The notes beneath the pieces are model-generated. The model did no database searches, had not been told where the DNA came from, and worked only from the letters and a program-made list of their open reading frames with translations. 64,000 nucleotides of DNA from Palsa-504 sp963834685 (GTDB lineage: Bacteria > Actinomycetota > Actinomycetes > Streptosporangiales > Streptosporangiaceae), in assembly GCA_963834685.1 (NCBI GenBank), contig CAWICW010000009.1, positions 62,001 through 126,000 of the forward strand. The letters run 5' to 3'. Positions 49,105 to 57,475 of this stretch are shown here, in pieces; position 1 is the first letter of the stretch; each line of letters begins with the position of its first letter. Both the position numbers and the translations under genes were made by a program.

Positions 49105-50001
49105 TCAGCTGGTGACGTCGGCCGAGGTGAACCGGGCCCAGGCGAAGGAACCGGCCAGGACCGCGTAGACGCCGAACGACAGCAGCCCCTTGAGCAAGGT
49201 GGACGTATCGACCGGGGCGCGCAGGATGGAGTCGAAGGACAGCCACCAGTGCGTGGGCAGGTAGGGTCCGATGGCCGCGAGCTGCGGCACCTGGTCCACC
49301 ACCTCGCTGGTCACGACCAGGATCGCGATGGCGGCGATCGCGCCGATGGCGTGCTCGGTCAGGGTCGAGACGGCCAGGCCGATCGCGCCGAGCGCGGCCA
49401 TCGCCGCGGCCACGTACAACGTGACGAACAGCACCCGGAGCAGGCCCTCGGCCAGCGGCACCGTGGTGCCGGAGAGCAGGGTCACCGGCCCGACCGGGAA
49501 CAGCGCGGCGCCGACGGCGAGCGAGACCGCGGACACGATGAACGTCGCGGCCAGCCCGAACACCACGATCGCGGCGAACTTGACCGCGAGCAGCCGGGTC
49601 CGCCCGGCCGGGACCGCGAGCAGGTAGCGCAGCGTCCCGTACCCGGCCTCGCCGGCCACCGAGTCCCCGGCCACCACCGCCACCACGACCGGCAGGACCA
49701 GGATGAGCAGCGTGCTGAGCGCGATGAAGGCCAGGAACACGCCGTTGCCGGCCAGCTGGTTGAAGAACGCCACCCCCGGCCCGTTGCCGCCGCCCTGCGG
49801 ATGAGGCGCCGCCACGCGCAGCGCGATCCCGATGACCACGGGGAAGACCACGGTCACGGCGAGCAGTAGCATGTTCCGCTTGCGGCCGAAGACCAGCCGG
49901 AGCTCGGCGGTAAACAGCCGCAGCCAGGCCCGGACGGGATGGGGCAGGACGGGCGCGGCCGGGGTGGCGGCGGCCAGCGGGGGGGCGTCAGCCGTCGACA
50001 T
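49105..50001 (-). CDS. ABC transporter permease (ABC-2 type)
   Basis: 298 residues with six membrane segments: one near residue 45 (MLLLAVTVVFPVVIGIAL), two around 90-115, one near 155, one near 195 and one near 230, ending with LLSFGVYAVLAGSFAWARF. This is the ABC-2 export pattern. The ATG overlaps the 3' end of its ATPase gene by 14 bases. With the LolA-like protein it forms a three-gene operon divergent from an OmpR-type two-component system. A GC hairpin (CGCGGCC/GGCCGCG, 49084-49102) just after the stop may be its terminator. Confidence 0.88.
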   Translation of the reverse strand: MSTADAPPLAAATPAAPVLPHPVRAWLRLFTAELRLVFGRKRNMLLLAVTVVFPVVIGIALRVAAPHPQGGGNGPGVAFFNQLAGNGVFLAFIALSTLLILVLPVVVAVVAGDSVAGEAGYGTLRYLLAVPAGRTRLLAVKFAAIVVFGLAATFIVSAVSLAVGAALFPVGPVTLLSGTTVPLAEGLLRVLFVTLYVAAAMAALGAIGLAVSTLTEHAIGAIAAIAILVVTSEVVDQVPQLAAIGPYLPTHWWLSFDSILRAPVDTSTLLKGLLSFGVYAVLAGSFAWARFTSADVTS

Positions 50002-50917
50002 CGAAACCCTCCCCGGTGAGCCCGACGAACAGGTCCTCCAGGCTGGGCGCGGCGACCGAGAAGCCGCGGACCCCGATCCCGGCGTGCACGAGTTCGGCGC
50101 AGACCCGTTCCGGCTCGGCGTCGCCCAGCGCGGCCGAGGCCTCGTCCAGGCCGGCCCGGGTATCGGCGAGGCCGAGGGTGGCGAACACCTTGACCGCGCC
50201 GTCGGCGTCGGCGGTCCGCACGACGACCCGGGCGGCGCCGGTCCGGCGCAGCTCGGCCAGCGGGCCCTGGAAGACCAGGCGGCCGGTCCGCATCACCCCG
50301 ACGTGCGTGCAGACCTGCTCGACCTCGGCCAGCAGGTGGGAGGAGACGAACACCGTGGTGCCGTCGGCCGCGATCTGCCGGACCAGCGCGCGCACCTCCC
50401 GCGTTCCCTGCGGGTCGAGGCCGTTGGTCGGCTCGTCCAGGATGATGAGCTCACGCGGCCGCAGCAGGCCCGCCGCGATGGCCAGCCGCTGCTTCATGCC
50501 GAGTGAGTAGTTGCGGTAGCGCTTCCGGGCCGCGGACAGCAGGCCCACCCGGTCCAGGGCCTCGCCGATCCGGTCCGGCATGGTGCGCGGGTCGGCGGTC
50601 CGGTCCGCCGCGTCGTACCGGGCCAGGTTGTCCCGGCCGGACAGGAACGGGTAGAAGGCCGGCCCTTCGACCAGCGAGCCGACGCGGTGCAGCACCCGGT
50701 TCGCGCCGGCCGGCATCGCCACGCCGAGCAGCTCGGCCTGGCCGCCGGTCGGGAAGGCCAGGCCGAGCAGCATCCTGATCGTGGTGGTCTTGCCGGACCC
50801 GTTCGGGCCGAGGAAGCCGTACACCGCGCCATCGGGAACAGCCAGGTCGATGTGGTCGACGGCCAGCTGTCCGCCGCGGAACCGCTTGGTCAGCCCGGTG
50901 GACGAGATCGCGGTCAA
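49988..50917 (-). CDS. ABC transporter ATP-binding protein (bacitracin/multidrug export type)
   Basis: 309 residues. Walker A LGPNGSGKTTT is near residue 38, the signature is YSLGMKQRLAIA (SLGMKQR form of the BcrA/CcmA group), Walker B is ELIILDEPTNGLDPQG, and the H-loop is FVSSHLL. A C-terminal domain of about 85 residues follows. TTG 50917 is taken as start because it overlaps the stop of the LolA-like gene (TTGA). The longer frame beyond it is antisense noise. It drives the ABC-2 permease. Confidence 0.9.
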   Translation of the reverse strand: MTAISSTGLTKRFRGGQLAVDHIDLAVPDGAVYGFLGPNGSGKTTTIRMLLGLAFPTGGQAELLGVAMPAGANRVLHRVGSLVEGPAFYPFLSGRDNLARYDAADRTADPRTMPDRIGEALDRVGLLSAARKRYRNYSLGMKQRLAIAAGLLRPRELIILDEPTNGLDPQGTREVRALVRQIAADGTTVFVSSHLLAEVEQVCTHVGVMRTGRLVFQGPLAELRRTGAARVVVRTADADGAVKVFATLGLADTRAGLDEASAALGDAEPERVCAELVHAGIGVRGFSVAAPSLEDLFVGLTGEGFDVDG

Positions 50918-52062
50918 GGCGCCGACGGCGGGGAGCTGGTGGCGGCCTGGCCGGCCGCGGCGTACAGCACGCTGGGCTGCACCGCGCCGACGAACGTCCG
51001 GCCGCTGCTGGTGATCAGCACCGAGACCAGGCTGGTCTGCAGCAGCCGGCCGCTGCCCCAGGCGCCGCTCACCGGCGTGGCCGAGCGGAGCAGCGCATTC
51101 AGCACCGCGGCACTGTCCCCGGAGGCACTGTCCCCTGCGCCCCCGCTGTTCGGGGCGGGCGTGCTGCCGCCCGGGGCGGTCAGCCCGGCCGAGGGCAGGT
51201 CGAGCACGGTCAGCCAGCCCGATCCGATGGCGCTGACGTCGCCCTGCATGTGGTCCGAGCCGGACGGCGCGCTCAGGTCCACGTGGCTGACCGTGGCCCC
51301 GGGCGGCGGCGAGAAGGCCAGGTCGGCGGGAGCCGGGGTGACGAACTGGATGGAGGTGTAGCCGACCTGGAACGCGGGGCTGCTCGTCCCGCGGGCGTAG
51401 ACCTGCACCCGCAGCGGCACGCCGTTGCGGCCGTCGATGGCGATCTGCACCTGCCCGACCAGCGACCGGGAGTCCCTGGGCGCCAGGACGAGCTCGTAGG
51501 CGGGCTGCCCGGCCACCGTCACGTTGCTGTCCACGCGGACCGTGGTCGTCTTCCCCACCGCGGTCAGCACCTGCTGGGCCGCCTGCTGCGGGGTGAGAGG
51601 CGCCGTGGTGGGCTGGGTCTGCGGCGCGGCCTGGTGCGCGGGCAGCGAGTACTCGGTGACCGTGTTCGCGGTGCTGTCCCAGAGCCAGGCGGTATTGCCG
51701 TCCGCGATCACGTCGGTCTCGCTCAGCGGCTCGGGCACGGCCAGCCGGAAGTGCCGCGGGCCGGAGTACCAGGCCCGGACCGTGTGCGACCCGGTGAGCA
51801 GCGAGGCGATCGAGGTCGGGCTCGCGGTGCCGGGCAGGCTCGGCAGGCCGAGCGAGGTGGTCTCCACCACGGTCCCGGTCAGCGGCGGCGTAACGGAGTC
51901 CGCGACCTGGGCCAGGAGCTGCGCCGGGGTGCGGGGCGGCAGCCCGGGCGAGGCCTGCGCGACGGAGATCAGCGACCCGCCCACCACCGCGCCGGTGATG
52001 ACCAGCGCGCCGGCCGGGATCGCCCACCTGGCCCGCCGGGACAGCTTCGGAACTCCAGCCAT
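50914..52062 (-). CDS. Membrane-anchored LolA/LppX-like protein
   Basis: 382 residues. N-terminal signal anchor WAIPAGALVITGAVVGGSLI (about 13-32). The exported part has the half-barrel pattern of LolA-like lipoprotein carriers: TPAQLLAQVADSVTPPLTGT, HTVRAWYSGPRHFRLAVPEP, DVIADGNTAWLWDSTANTVT, YELVLAPRDSRSLVGQVQIA and DGRNGVPLRVQVYARG. The last 130 residues are low-complexity plus a short beta region. It is the first gene of the LolA-ATPase-permease operon and may pass a hydrophobic molecule to or from the transporter, or sense it. Confidence 0.8.
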   Translation of the reverse strand: MAGVPKLSRRARWAIPAGALVITGAVVGGSLISVAQASPGLPPRTPAQLLAQVADSVTPPLTGTVVETTSLGLPSLPGTASPTSIASLLTGSHTVRAWYSGPRHFRLAVPEPLSETDVIADGNTAWLWDSTANTVTEYSLPAHQAAPQTQPTTAPLTPQQAAQQVLTAVGKTTTVRVDSNVTVAGQPAYELVLAPRDSRSLVGQVQIAIDGRNGVPLRVQVYARGTSSPAFQVGYTSIQFVTPAPADLAFSPPPGATVSHVDLSAPSGSDHMQGDVSAIGSGWLTVLDLPSAGLTAPGGSTPAPNSGGAGDSASGDSAAVLNALLRSATPVSGAWGSGRLLQTSLVSVLITSSGRTFVGAVQPSVLYAAAGQAATSSPPSAP

Positions 52063-52177
52063 GACACCTCACCCGTTATCCGGAGCGTACCTCCTTGGCT
52101 CTACAGTGCCGTGCGGCCGCTGAGAGCACCCTGAGACGCAGGCTCACCGAACCGGGCGGGTAGGTAACACTGGGACC

Positions 52178-52855
52178 ATGCGGGTGCTCGTGGTGGAAGA
52201 CGAGCGGCGGCTCGCCTCGGCCGTACGCCGCGGCCTGACCGCCGAGGGGTTCGTCGTCGACGTCGCCCACGACGGCGTGGACGGCCTGCACCTGGCCCGG
52301 GAGGGCGGCTACGACGCGGTGGTGCTCGACCTGATGCTGCCCGGGCTGTCCGGCTACCAGGTCTGCGAGCGGCTGCGCGCCGACCGCAACTGGGTGCCGG
52401 TGCTGATCCTGTCGGCCAAGGACGGCGAGTACGACCAGGCCGACGGGCTCGACCTCGGCGCCGACGACTACATGACCAAGCCGTTCTCCTACGTGGTGCT
52501 GGCCGCCCGGCTGCGCGCGCTGCTGCGCCGGGGCGCCCGGCCGCGGCCCGCGGTGCTCACGGCGGGCGACCTCGGCCTGGATCCGGCGGCCCGGACCGTC
52601 CGCCGGGGGGAGACGAATATTGACCTAACGGCCCGGGAATTTGCCCTGCTGGAGTACCTGATGCGCCGCGCGGGGCAGGCGGTGCCCAAGGCCGAGCTGC
52701 TGGAGCACGTCTGGGATGCGGAATCGGTCGCCGACCTCAACGTGGTCGAGGTCTACGCGGGGTACCTGCGGCGCAAGATCGACGGTCCGTTCGGCAGAAA
52801 TGCTCTTCAGACCGTGCGCGGGGCGGGCTACCGGCTCGCGGCCGACGGCGGCTGA
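52178..52855 (+). CDS. Response regulator, OmpR/PhoB family
   Basis: 225 residues. Receiver: VVEDERR acidic pair, Asp in VVLDLMLPGLSG, Ser/Thr in ILSAKDG and Lys in MTKPFSYVVL. The winged-helix output runs from about 130: IDLTAREFALLEYLMRRAGQ, VADLNVVEVYAGYLRRKIDG and TVRGAGYRL. It is divergent from the LolA/ABC operon and 2 bases ahead of its kinase gene, so control of that transporter is likely. Confidence 0.94.
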   Translation: MRVLVVEDERRLASAVRRGLTAEGFVVDVAHDGVDGLHLAREGGYDAVVLDLMLPGLSGYQVCERLRADRNWVPVLILSAKDGEYDQADGLDLGADDYMTKPFSYVVLAARLRALLRRGARPRPAVLTAGDLGLDPAARTVRRGETNIDLTAREFALLEYLMRRAGQAVPKAELLEHVWDAESVADLNVVEVYAGYLRRKIDGPFGRNALQTVRGAGYRLAADGG

Positions 52856-52857
52856 CC

Positions 52858-54216
52858 GTGGCCCGGCCCTGGGGTTGGTGGCGGCGCCGGAGCCTGCGCG
52901 CCCGGCTGACCCTGATCACCTCGGCCGGGCTGGCCGTGGCCCTGGCCGCCGGCGCGCTGCTGCTGGTCAACGCGCTGCGGCTGTCCCTGATCCGCGGACT
53001 GGACGACTCGGCCCGGCAGGGCGCGGCGGAGGTGGCGGCGCTGATCGACCAGAACCGGCTGCCCGACCCGGTGCCGGTGGGGTCCGGCACGATCACCATC
53101 CAGGTCCTCGACGCCCAGGGCCGGATCACCGACGTGTCGGAGGGCGCGGACCGGCTGGTGCCGCTGCTGCCGGCCGCGCAGGCCCGGACCGCGGCCCGGA
53201 CCGGCCAGGGCGCCATGCTGTCCGGGCCGCCGCTGGGCATGCCGTCGCCGCTGCGCGTGGTGGCGGTGGACGCGGACGACGGCCAGGTGGTGGTGGCCGC
53301 GGTCTCCTTCGCCCAGGCCAGCGACAGCATCGCCACCGTGGCCAAGGCCCTGTTCATCGGGACGCCGCTGCTGCTCGGGCTGCTGGCCCTGGCCATCTGG
53401 CTGGTCACCGGGTACACGCTGCGGCCCATTGCCGGGCTGCGCCGCGGCGCGGCCGAGGTGACCGCGACCGGGATCCCGCACGACCTGCCGGTGCCGCCGG
53501 CCCGGGACGAGGTCCGCTCGCTGGCCGTCACGCTGAACGACATGCTGTCCCGGCTGGCCGACGCGCAGCAGCGCCAGCGCGACCTGATCTCCGACACCGC
53601 GCACGAGCTGCGCAGCCCGATCGCCAGCATCCGCGCCCAGCTCGAGGTGGCGCTGGATCACCCGGACGGCCTGGACTGGGCCGAGACCGCCCGGGACGTG
53701 CACGCCGACACGCTGCGGCTGGCCCGGCTGGCGGAGAACCTGCTGCTGCTGGCCCAGCTCGACGACCAGCGCATCCGCCGCAGCCCGGTCGACCTGGCCG
53801 CGGTGTGCGGCTCGGTCGCGGCCCGCTACGGCGCGGCCCGGGTCCCGGTCCGGGCCGACGCGCCGCGGGAGTGCCTGGTCAGCGGCGACCCCGATGCGCT
53901 GGGCCGGCTGCTGGTGAACCTGCTCGACAACGCGGTCCGGCACGCGGCCAGCGCGGTCAGCGTGTCGGTGCGGGCGCAGGACGGCTGGGCGGTGCTGGTC
54001 GTGGCCGACGACGGGCCCGGCATCGCGGCCGAGGACACCGAACGGGCGTTCGGCCGGTTCTCGCGGCTGGACGACGCGCGCAGCCGGGACGGCCAGGAGG
54101 GCGCGGGCCTGGGCCTGGCCATCGTGCGGACCACGGCCGAGGCCCACGGCGGCTCGGTGACGCTCGGGGACGCCGGGCCCGGCCTGCGCGCCACCGTCCG
54201 GCTGCCGCTGGCCTAG
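52858..54216 (+). CDS. Sensor histidine kinase, HisKA type
   Basis: 452 residues. Two membrane helices (about 17-40 and 161-183) flank a short extracytoplasmic sensor. HAMP follows (RPIAGLRRGAAEVTATGIP), then the H-box LISDTAHELRSPIASIRAQL with the phospho-accepting His, N-box LLDNAVRHA, G1 ADDGPGIA, F-box FGRFSRLD and G2 GAGLGLAIV. GTG 52858 is 2 bases after the regulator stop. Immediately after its own stop lies a broken hydrolase. Confidence 0.93.
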   Translation: MARPWGWWRRRSLRARLTLITSAGLAVALAAGALLLVNALRLSLIRGLDDSARQGAAEVAALIDQNRLPDPVPVGSGTITIQVLDAQGRITDVSEGADRLVPLLPAAQARTAARTGQGAMLSGPPLGMPSPLRVVAVDADDGQVVVAAVSFAQASDSIATVAKALFIGTPLLLGLLALAIWLVTGYTLRPIAGLRRGAAEVTATGIPHDLPVPPARDEVRSLAVTLNDMLSRLADAQQRQRDLISDTAHELRSPIASIRAQLEVALDHPDGLDWAETARDVHADTLRLARLAENLLLLAQLDDQRIRRSPVDLAAVCGSVAARYGAARVPVRADAPRECLVSGDPDALGRLLVNLLDNAVRHAASAVSVSVRAQDGWAVLVVADDGPGIAAEDTERAFGRFSRLDDARSRDGQEGAGLGLAIVRTTAEAHGGSVTLGDAGPGLRATVRLPLA

Positions 54217-54732
54217 CGCTTTTACCACACGCGGGTCGAGACGAAGGAGACGACCTCGGACGGGGTCTGCGAACAGGACTTCACCCTCGACGACATTCCC
54301 GGCGTGCTCTGGTTCCCGGCCGGGGCGGCAGGCCGCCGGCCCCTGGTGCTGCTGGGCCACGGCGGCGGGGGCGGGCATAAGAAGGCGCCGGGCCCGCTGG
54401 GCCGGGCCCGGACGGCCCGGTACTACGGCGTGTCGCTGGGCACGCGGATCGGCGTGCCGCTGGCCGCGGCCGAGCCGCGGATCACCGCCGCCGTGTTCGG
54501 CCTGGCGGACCGCGAGGCGCTGGCCGAGACGGCGGCCCGGATCGCGATACCGGTCGAGTTCCTGCTGCAGTGGGATGACGAGCTGGTGCCGCGCGAGGAG
54601 GGCCTGGCGCTGTTCGACGCATTCGGTTCGGCCGAGAAGACCCTGCACGCCAACCCCGGCCGTCACGGCGAGGTACCCGCGTTCGAGCTGGACAGCACGG
54701 AACGCTTCTTCGCCCGCCACCTGGTGATCTAG
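54217..54732 (+). pseudogene. Broken alpha/beta hydrolase (dienelactone hydrolase-like)
   Basis: The frame starting right after the kinase stop reads RVETKETTSDGVCEQDFTLD, DIPGVLWFPAGAAGRRPLVL and LGHGGGGGHKKAPGPLGRAR, the normal N-terminal half of actinobacterial alpha/beta hydrolases, but without a start codon. It then jumps directly to RYYGVSLGTRIGVPLAAAEP (nucleophile elbow GVSLG), so roughly 70-100 residues between the oxyanion strand and the nucleophile are deleted in frame. The C-terminal part (catalytic Asp in WDDELVP, His in GRHGEVP) is intact to the TAG. A GTG at 54304 could still give a 142-residue product. Confidence 0.7.
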
Positions 54733-56006
54733 GAGACGCCGCTCGCGGTGAACCGCGGGGCTGAGGGGCGGTGGGGCTGGGTGTGTTTCCAGGACACGGT
54801 CATGAGCGCACCGCCCAGGGGGGAGTCGCCGACCTGCCAGCGGCCGCCGGTCGAGCGGACGATCGAATCGCCGATGGCCAGCCCCAGGCCCGCACCGGGG
54901 CCGTGCTCGGTGACGCGGTGGAAGCGGTCGAACAGGCGGGGCCGTTCCTCGGCGGGGATGCCGGGCCCGCTGTCTTCCACGGTCAGGCTGACCCGGTTGC
55001 CCTGGGCCCGGACGCCGATCCTGACCTGCCCGTCGGGGCCCGCGTAGCGGCACGCGTTGTCCATCAGCACGCCGGCCAACCGGTCGATCCACTCCGGCGG
55101 CGCGCTGATCAGCGCGGGCCCGGCGCCGATGTCGGCGGTGACCGCGGGGCCGACGGCGCGGAACCGGTCGGCGCAGGCCTGGGCCAGCGTGACCAGGTCC
55201 ACCGGCTCGTCGCCGGGAGGCGGCGGCCGGGAGTCGAACCGGGCCAGCCACAGCATGTCGTCGACCAGCTGGCGCACCCGGCGGCTCTCGCCCTGGATGC
55301 GGGTCAGCGCGTCCCGGTACTCGGCCGCTTTGCGCGGGCTGGACAGGGCTACGTCGGCCTCGGCCCGGATCACGCTGAGCGGCGTGCGCAGCTCGTGCGA
55401 GGCGTCGGCGGTGAACTCCAGCTGGCGGCGCCGCGACTGCTCGACCGGCGCCAGCGCCCGCAGGCCCACCACCAGCGAGCCGAAGAACATGGCCAGCAGC
55501 AGGAAGGGCCCGGCGATGACCTCGGCGTACAGCAGCAGCCGCTCGGTGTGCGCGTCCCCGGCCCGGCTCTGGCCCGCGATCAGCCAGCTGCCGGCGTCGC
55601 GGGCCAGCTTGAACCGGAATGCGCCGGTGGAGCCGAGGCCGGCGGTGAAGGCCAGCCCGTCGTGCGGCGGATGCGCGGCCAGCAGGCCGGCCGACAGCGC
55701 GGGCGCGCCCGGGGTGTGCGCGGTGACGGCGCCAGCTGTGGTGACCAGCCACAGGAAGACCGGCGCCGCGTCGGCGTCCACGTCGTCGTCGTCCAGGGCG
55801 GGGGACGATCCGTCCGGGACCACGCGCTGATCGAAGGCGTCCGGGTCATGCCGGGCTGCGGTGAGGCGCGAGGCCAGGTGGTCGTCGTTCTGCTCGGTCA
55901 GGTGATTGGAGACGAGCACGTTGAGCACGATCACGCCGATGACGTAGACGACGGCGATGACCGCCGTCGCGCCGGCGGCGACCCTGGCGGCGGGGCTCAC
56001 CTTCAT
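54729..56006 (-). CDS. Sensor histidine kinase, HisKA type (second pair)
   Basis: 425 residues. Membrane helices at about 10-33 and 163-187 flank an extracytoplasmic sensor of about 130 residues with a highly acidic DDDDVDADAA stretch. No clear HAMP. H-box FTADASHELRTPLSVIRAEA, N-box LMDNACRYA, G1 EDSGPGIP, F-box LFDRFHR and G2 GAGLGLAIG. Its ATG overlaps the regulator stop (ATGA). Its 3' end overlaps the broken hydrolase by 4 bases, so the two sensor systems of this region converge on the pseudogene. Confidence 0.93.
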   Translation of the reverse strand: MKVSPAARVAAGATAVIAVVYVIGVIVLNVLVSNHLTEQNDDHLASRLTAARHDPDAFDQRVVPDGSSPALDDDDVDADAAPVFLWLVTTAGAVTAHTPGAPALSAGLLAAHPPHDGLAFTAGLGSTGAFRFKLARDAGSWLIAGQSRAGDAHTERLLLYAEVIAGPFLLLAMFFGSLVVGLRALAPVEQSRRRQLEFTADASHELRTPLSVIRAEADVALSSPRKAAEYRDALTRIQGESRRVRQLVDDMLWLARFDSRPPPPGDEPVDLVTLAQACADRFRAVGPAVTADIGAGPALISAPPEWIDRLAGVLMDNACRYAGPDGQVRIGVRAQGNRVSLTVEDSGPGIPAEERPRLFDRFHRVTEHGPGAGLGLAIGDSIVRSTGGRWQVGDSPLGGALMTVSWKHTQPHRPSAPRFTASGVS

Positions 56007-56671
56007 GCGGGGATGATCCGGTAGCCGACGCCGCGGACGGTCTCGATCCGCACCCCGGCGCCGGTCAGCTTGGAGCGCAGCCGGGCCAGGTGCACGTCGA
56101 TGGTGTTCGAGCCGAACGCGTCGGACTCGTTGTCCCAGACGTGCTGGGCGATCGAGCGGCGGTCGGCGACGCTGGGCGACCGGCGCATGAGGATCTCCAG
56201 GATGCCCAGCTCGATGCCGGTCAGCGCGGGACGCTGACCGCAGACCGTCACCTCCCGGGCCGCCGGGTCGAACTCGACCTCCCCGATCACCATCCGGGGC
56301 GAGCGGCTGACCGGGGGCCGGCGCTGAAGGGCCCGGAGCCGGGCCAGCAGCTCGCCGAAGTCGAATGGCTTGACCAGGTAGTCGTCGGCGCCCGCGTCCA
56401 GCCCGGCGATCCGGTCCGCGGGGACGTCGCGGGCGGTCAGCATCAGCACCGGGGTGGGCGTGCCCGCCCGGCGCATCCGCTGCACCAGGTCCAGGCCGGA
56501 CAGCCGGGGCATCCGCCAGTCCAGCACGGCCACCTCGTACTCGTAGAAGCGCAGGTAGGCCGCCGCGGTCTCGCCGTCGGGAACCAGGTCCACCACATAG
56601 CCTTGTTCACGGAGCCCGCGCGCCAGGACCTGGCCGAGGCCCTCGTCGTCTTCCGCTACCAGCACCCTCAC
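56003..56671 (-). CDS. Response regulator, OmpR/PhoB family (second pair)
   Basis: 222 residues from GTG 56671 (VRVLVAEDDEGLGQVLARGL). Receiver Asp in VAVLDWRMPRLSG, Thr in MLTARD and Lys in LVKPFDF; winged helix with GIELGILEILMRRSPSVADR, AFGSNTIDVHLARLRSKLTG and TVRGVGYRI. A TAGATT box (56680-56685) lies 8 bases before the GTG, so a leaderless transcript is likely. The longer frame to 56791 overlaps the dprE2-like gene and is not favoured. It is coupled to its kinase by ATGA. Confidence 0.92.
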   Translation of the reverse strand: MRVLVAEDDEGLGQVLARGLREQGYVVDLVPDGETAAAYLRFYEYEVAVLDWRMPRLSGLDLVQRMRRAGTPTPVLMLTARDVPADRIAGLDAGADDYLVKPFDFGELLARLRALQRRPPVSRSPRMVIGEVEFDPAAREVTVCGQRPALTGIELGILEILMRRSPSVADRRSIAQHVWDNESDAFGSNTIDVHLARLRSKLTGAGVRIETVRGVGYRIIPA

Positions 56672-56709
56672 AGCATCCGAATCTACTGTGCTGGCGTGAG
56701 CGGCCGGGC

Positions 56710-57465
56710 TCAGCGGGAGATGCGGCGCCATAGCGGCCTCGGGACACAACGGAACACGAGGGCCAGGCCGGCCAGCGCGGGCGGGACCCACACGGTGTCC
56801 TGGCCGCGACGCAGCGCGGCGGCGGTGGCCCGCCCGACGGCCTCCGGGGTGGTGGCCAGCGGCGCCGGTGGCATGCCCGTGGTCATCCGGCCGGTGACGA
56901 ACCCCGGCCGGACCAGGACCACGCGGACCCCGGTGCCGTGCATCAGGTCGGCGAACCCGCGCGCGAAGGCGTCCAGGCCGGCCTTGGCCGAGCCGTACAC
57001 CGGATTGGCCTTGCGCGGCCGGACCGCGGCGACCGAGGACAGCACCACGATGGTGCCGCGACCCTGGGCGCGCATCCGGACCGCCACGGCGAGCAGGGTG
57101 CTGACGTGCCCGGTGAAGTTGGTCTCGATCATCGCGGCGGCCCGCTGGACGTCGCGCTCGAGGTCGGTCTGCGGGACCAGCACGCCGGCCGCGGAGATGA
57201 CCAGGTCCAGGTGCCCGTCGGCGAATACGCCGTCGACGAACGCCTGATGGCTCTCGGTCTCCAGCGCGTCGTAGCGGGCGGTCTGCACCTGGACCGGCAG
57301 TTCCTTGCCCGCGGCGGCGAGCCGCTGCTCATCGCGCCCGGCCAGGATGACCTCGGCGCTGGCGGGGAGTCCGAGTGCGGTCAGGATGGCCAGGCCGATC
57401 TCGCTGGTGCCGCCGAGAAGGAGGACCCGGGGCTGATACCCCGCTTCGTTCGGAAAAAAATTCAT
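56710..57465 (-). CDS. dprE2: SDR oxidoreductase, DprE2-like (decaprenylphospho-2-keto-ribose reductase)
   Basis: 251 residues, short-chain dehydrogenase. NAD(P)-binding VLLLGGTSEIGLAIL is at about 14-28, DLVISAAGV in the middle, the catalytic Ser in VVLSSVAA and YxxxK as YGSAKAG. The C-terminal ALVFRCVPRPLWRRISR end is the pattern of DprE2-type reductases. DprE2 with DprE1 epimerises decaprenyl-phosphoribose to decaprenyl-phosphoarabinose. The neighbouring DPPR synthase 10 bases upstream supports this assignment; dprE1 is not in the window. GAGGGGG lies before the ATG. Confidence 0.8.
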   Translation of the reverse strand: MNFFPNEAGYQPRVLLLGGTSEIGLAILTALGLPASAEVILAGRDEQRLAAAGKELPVQVQTARYDALETESHQAFVDGVFADGHLDLVISAAGVLVPQTDLERDVQRAAAMIETNFTGHVSTLLAVAVRMRAQGRGTIVVLSSVAAVRPRKANPVYGSAKAGLDAFARGFADLMHGTGVRVVLVRPGFVTGRMTTGMPPAPLATTPEAVGRATAAALRRGQDTVWVPPALAGLALVFRCVPRPLWRRISR

Positions 57466-57475
57466 TTAAGCCCCC

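Noticed and set aside
50918..52072. N-terminal extension of the ABC-2 ATPase
   Set aside because: It overlaps the LolA-like gene completely and has no protein-like pattern.
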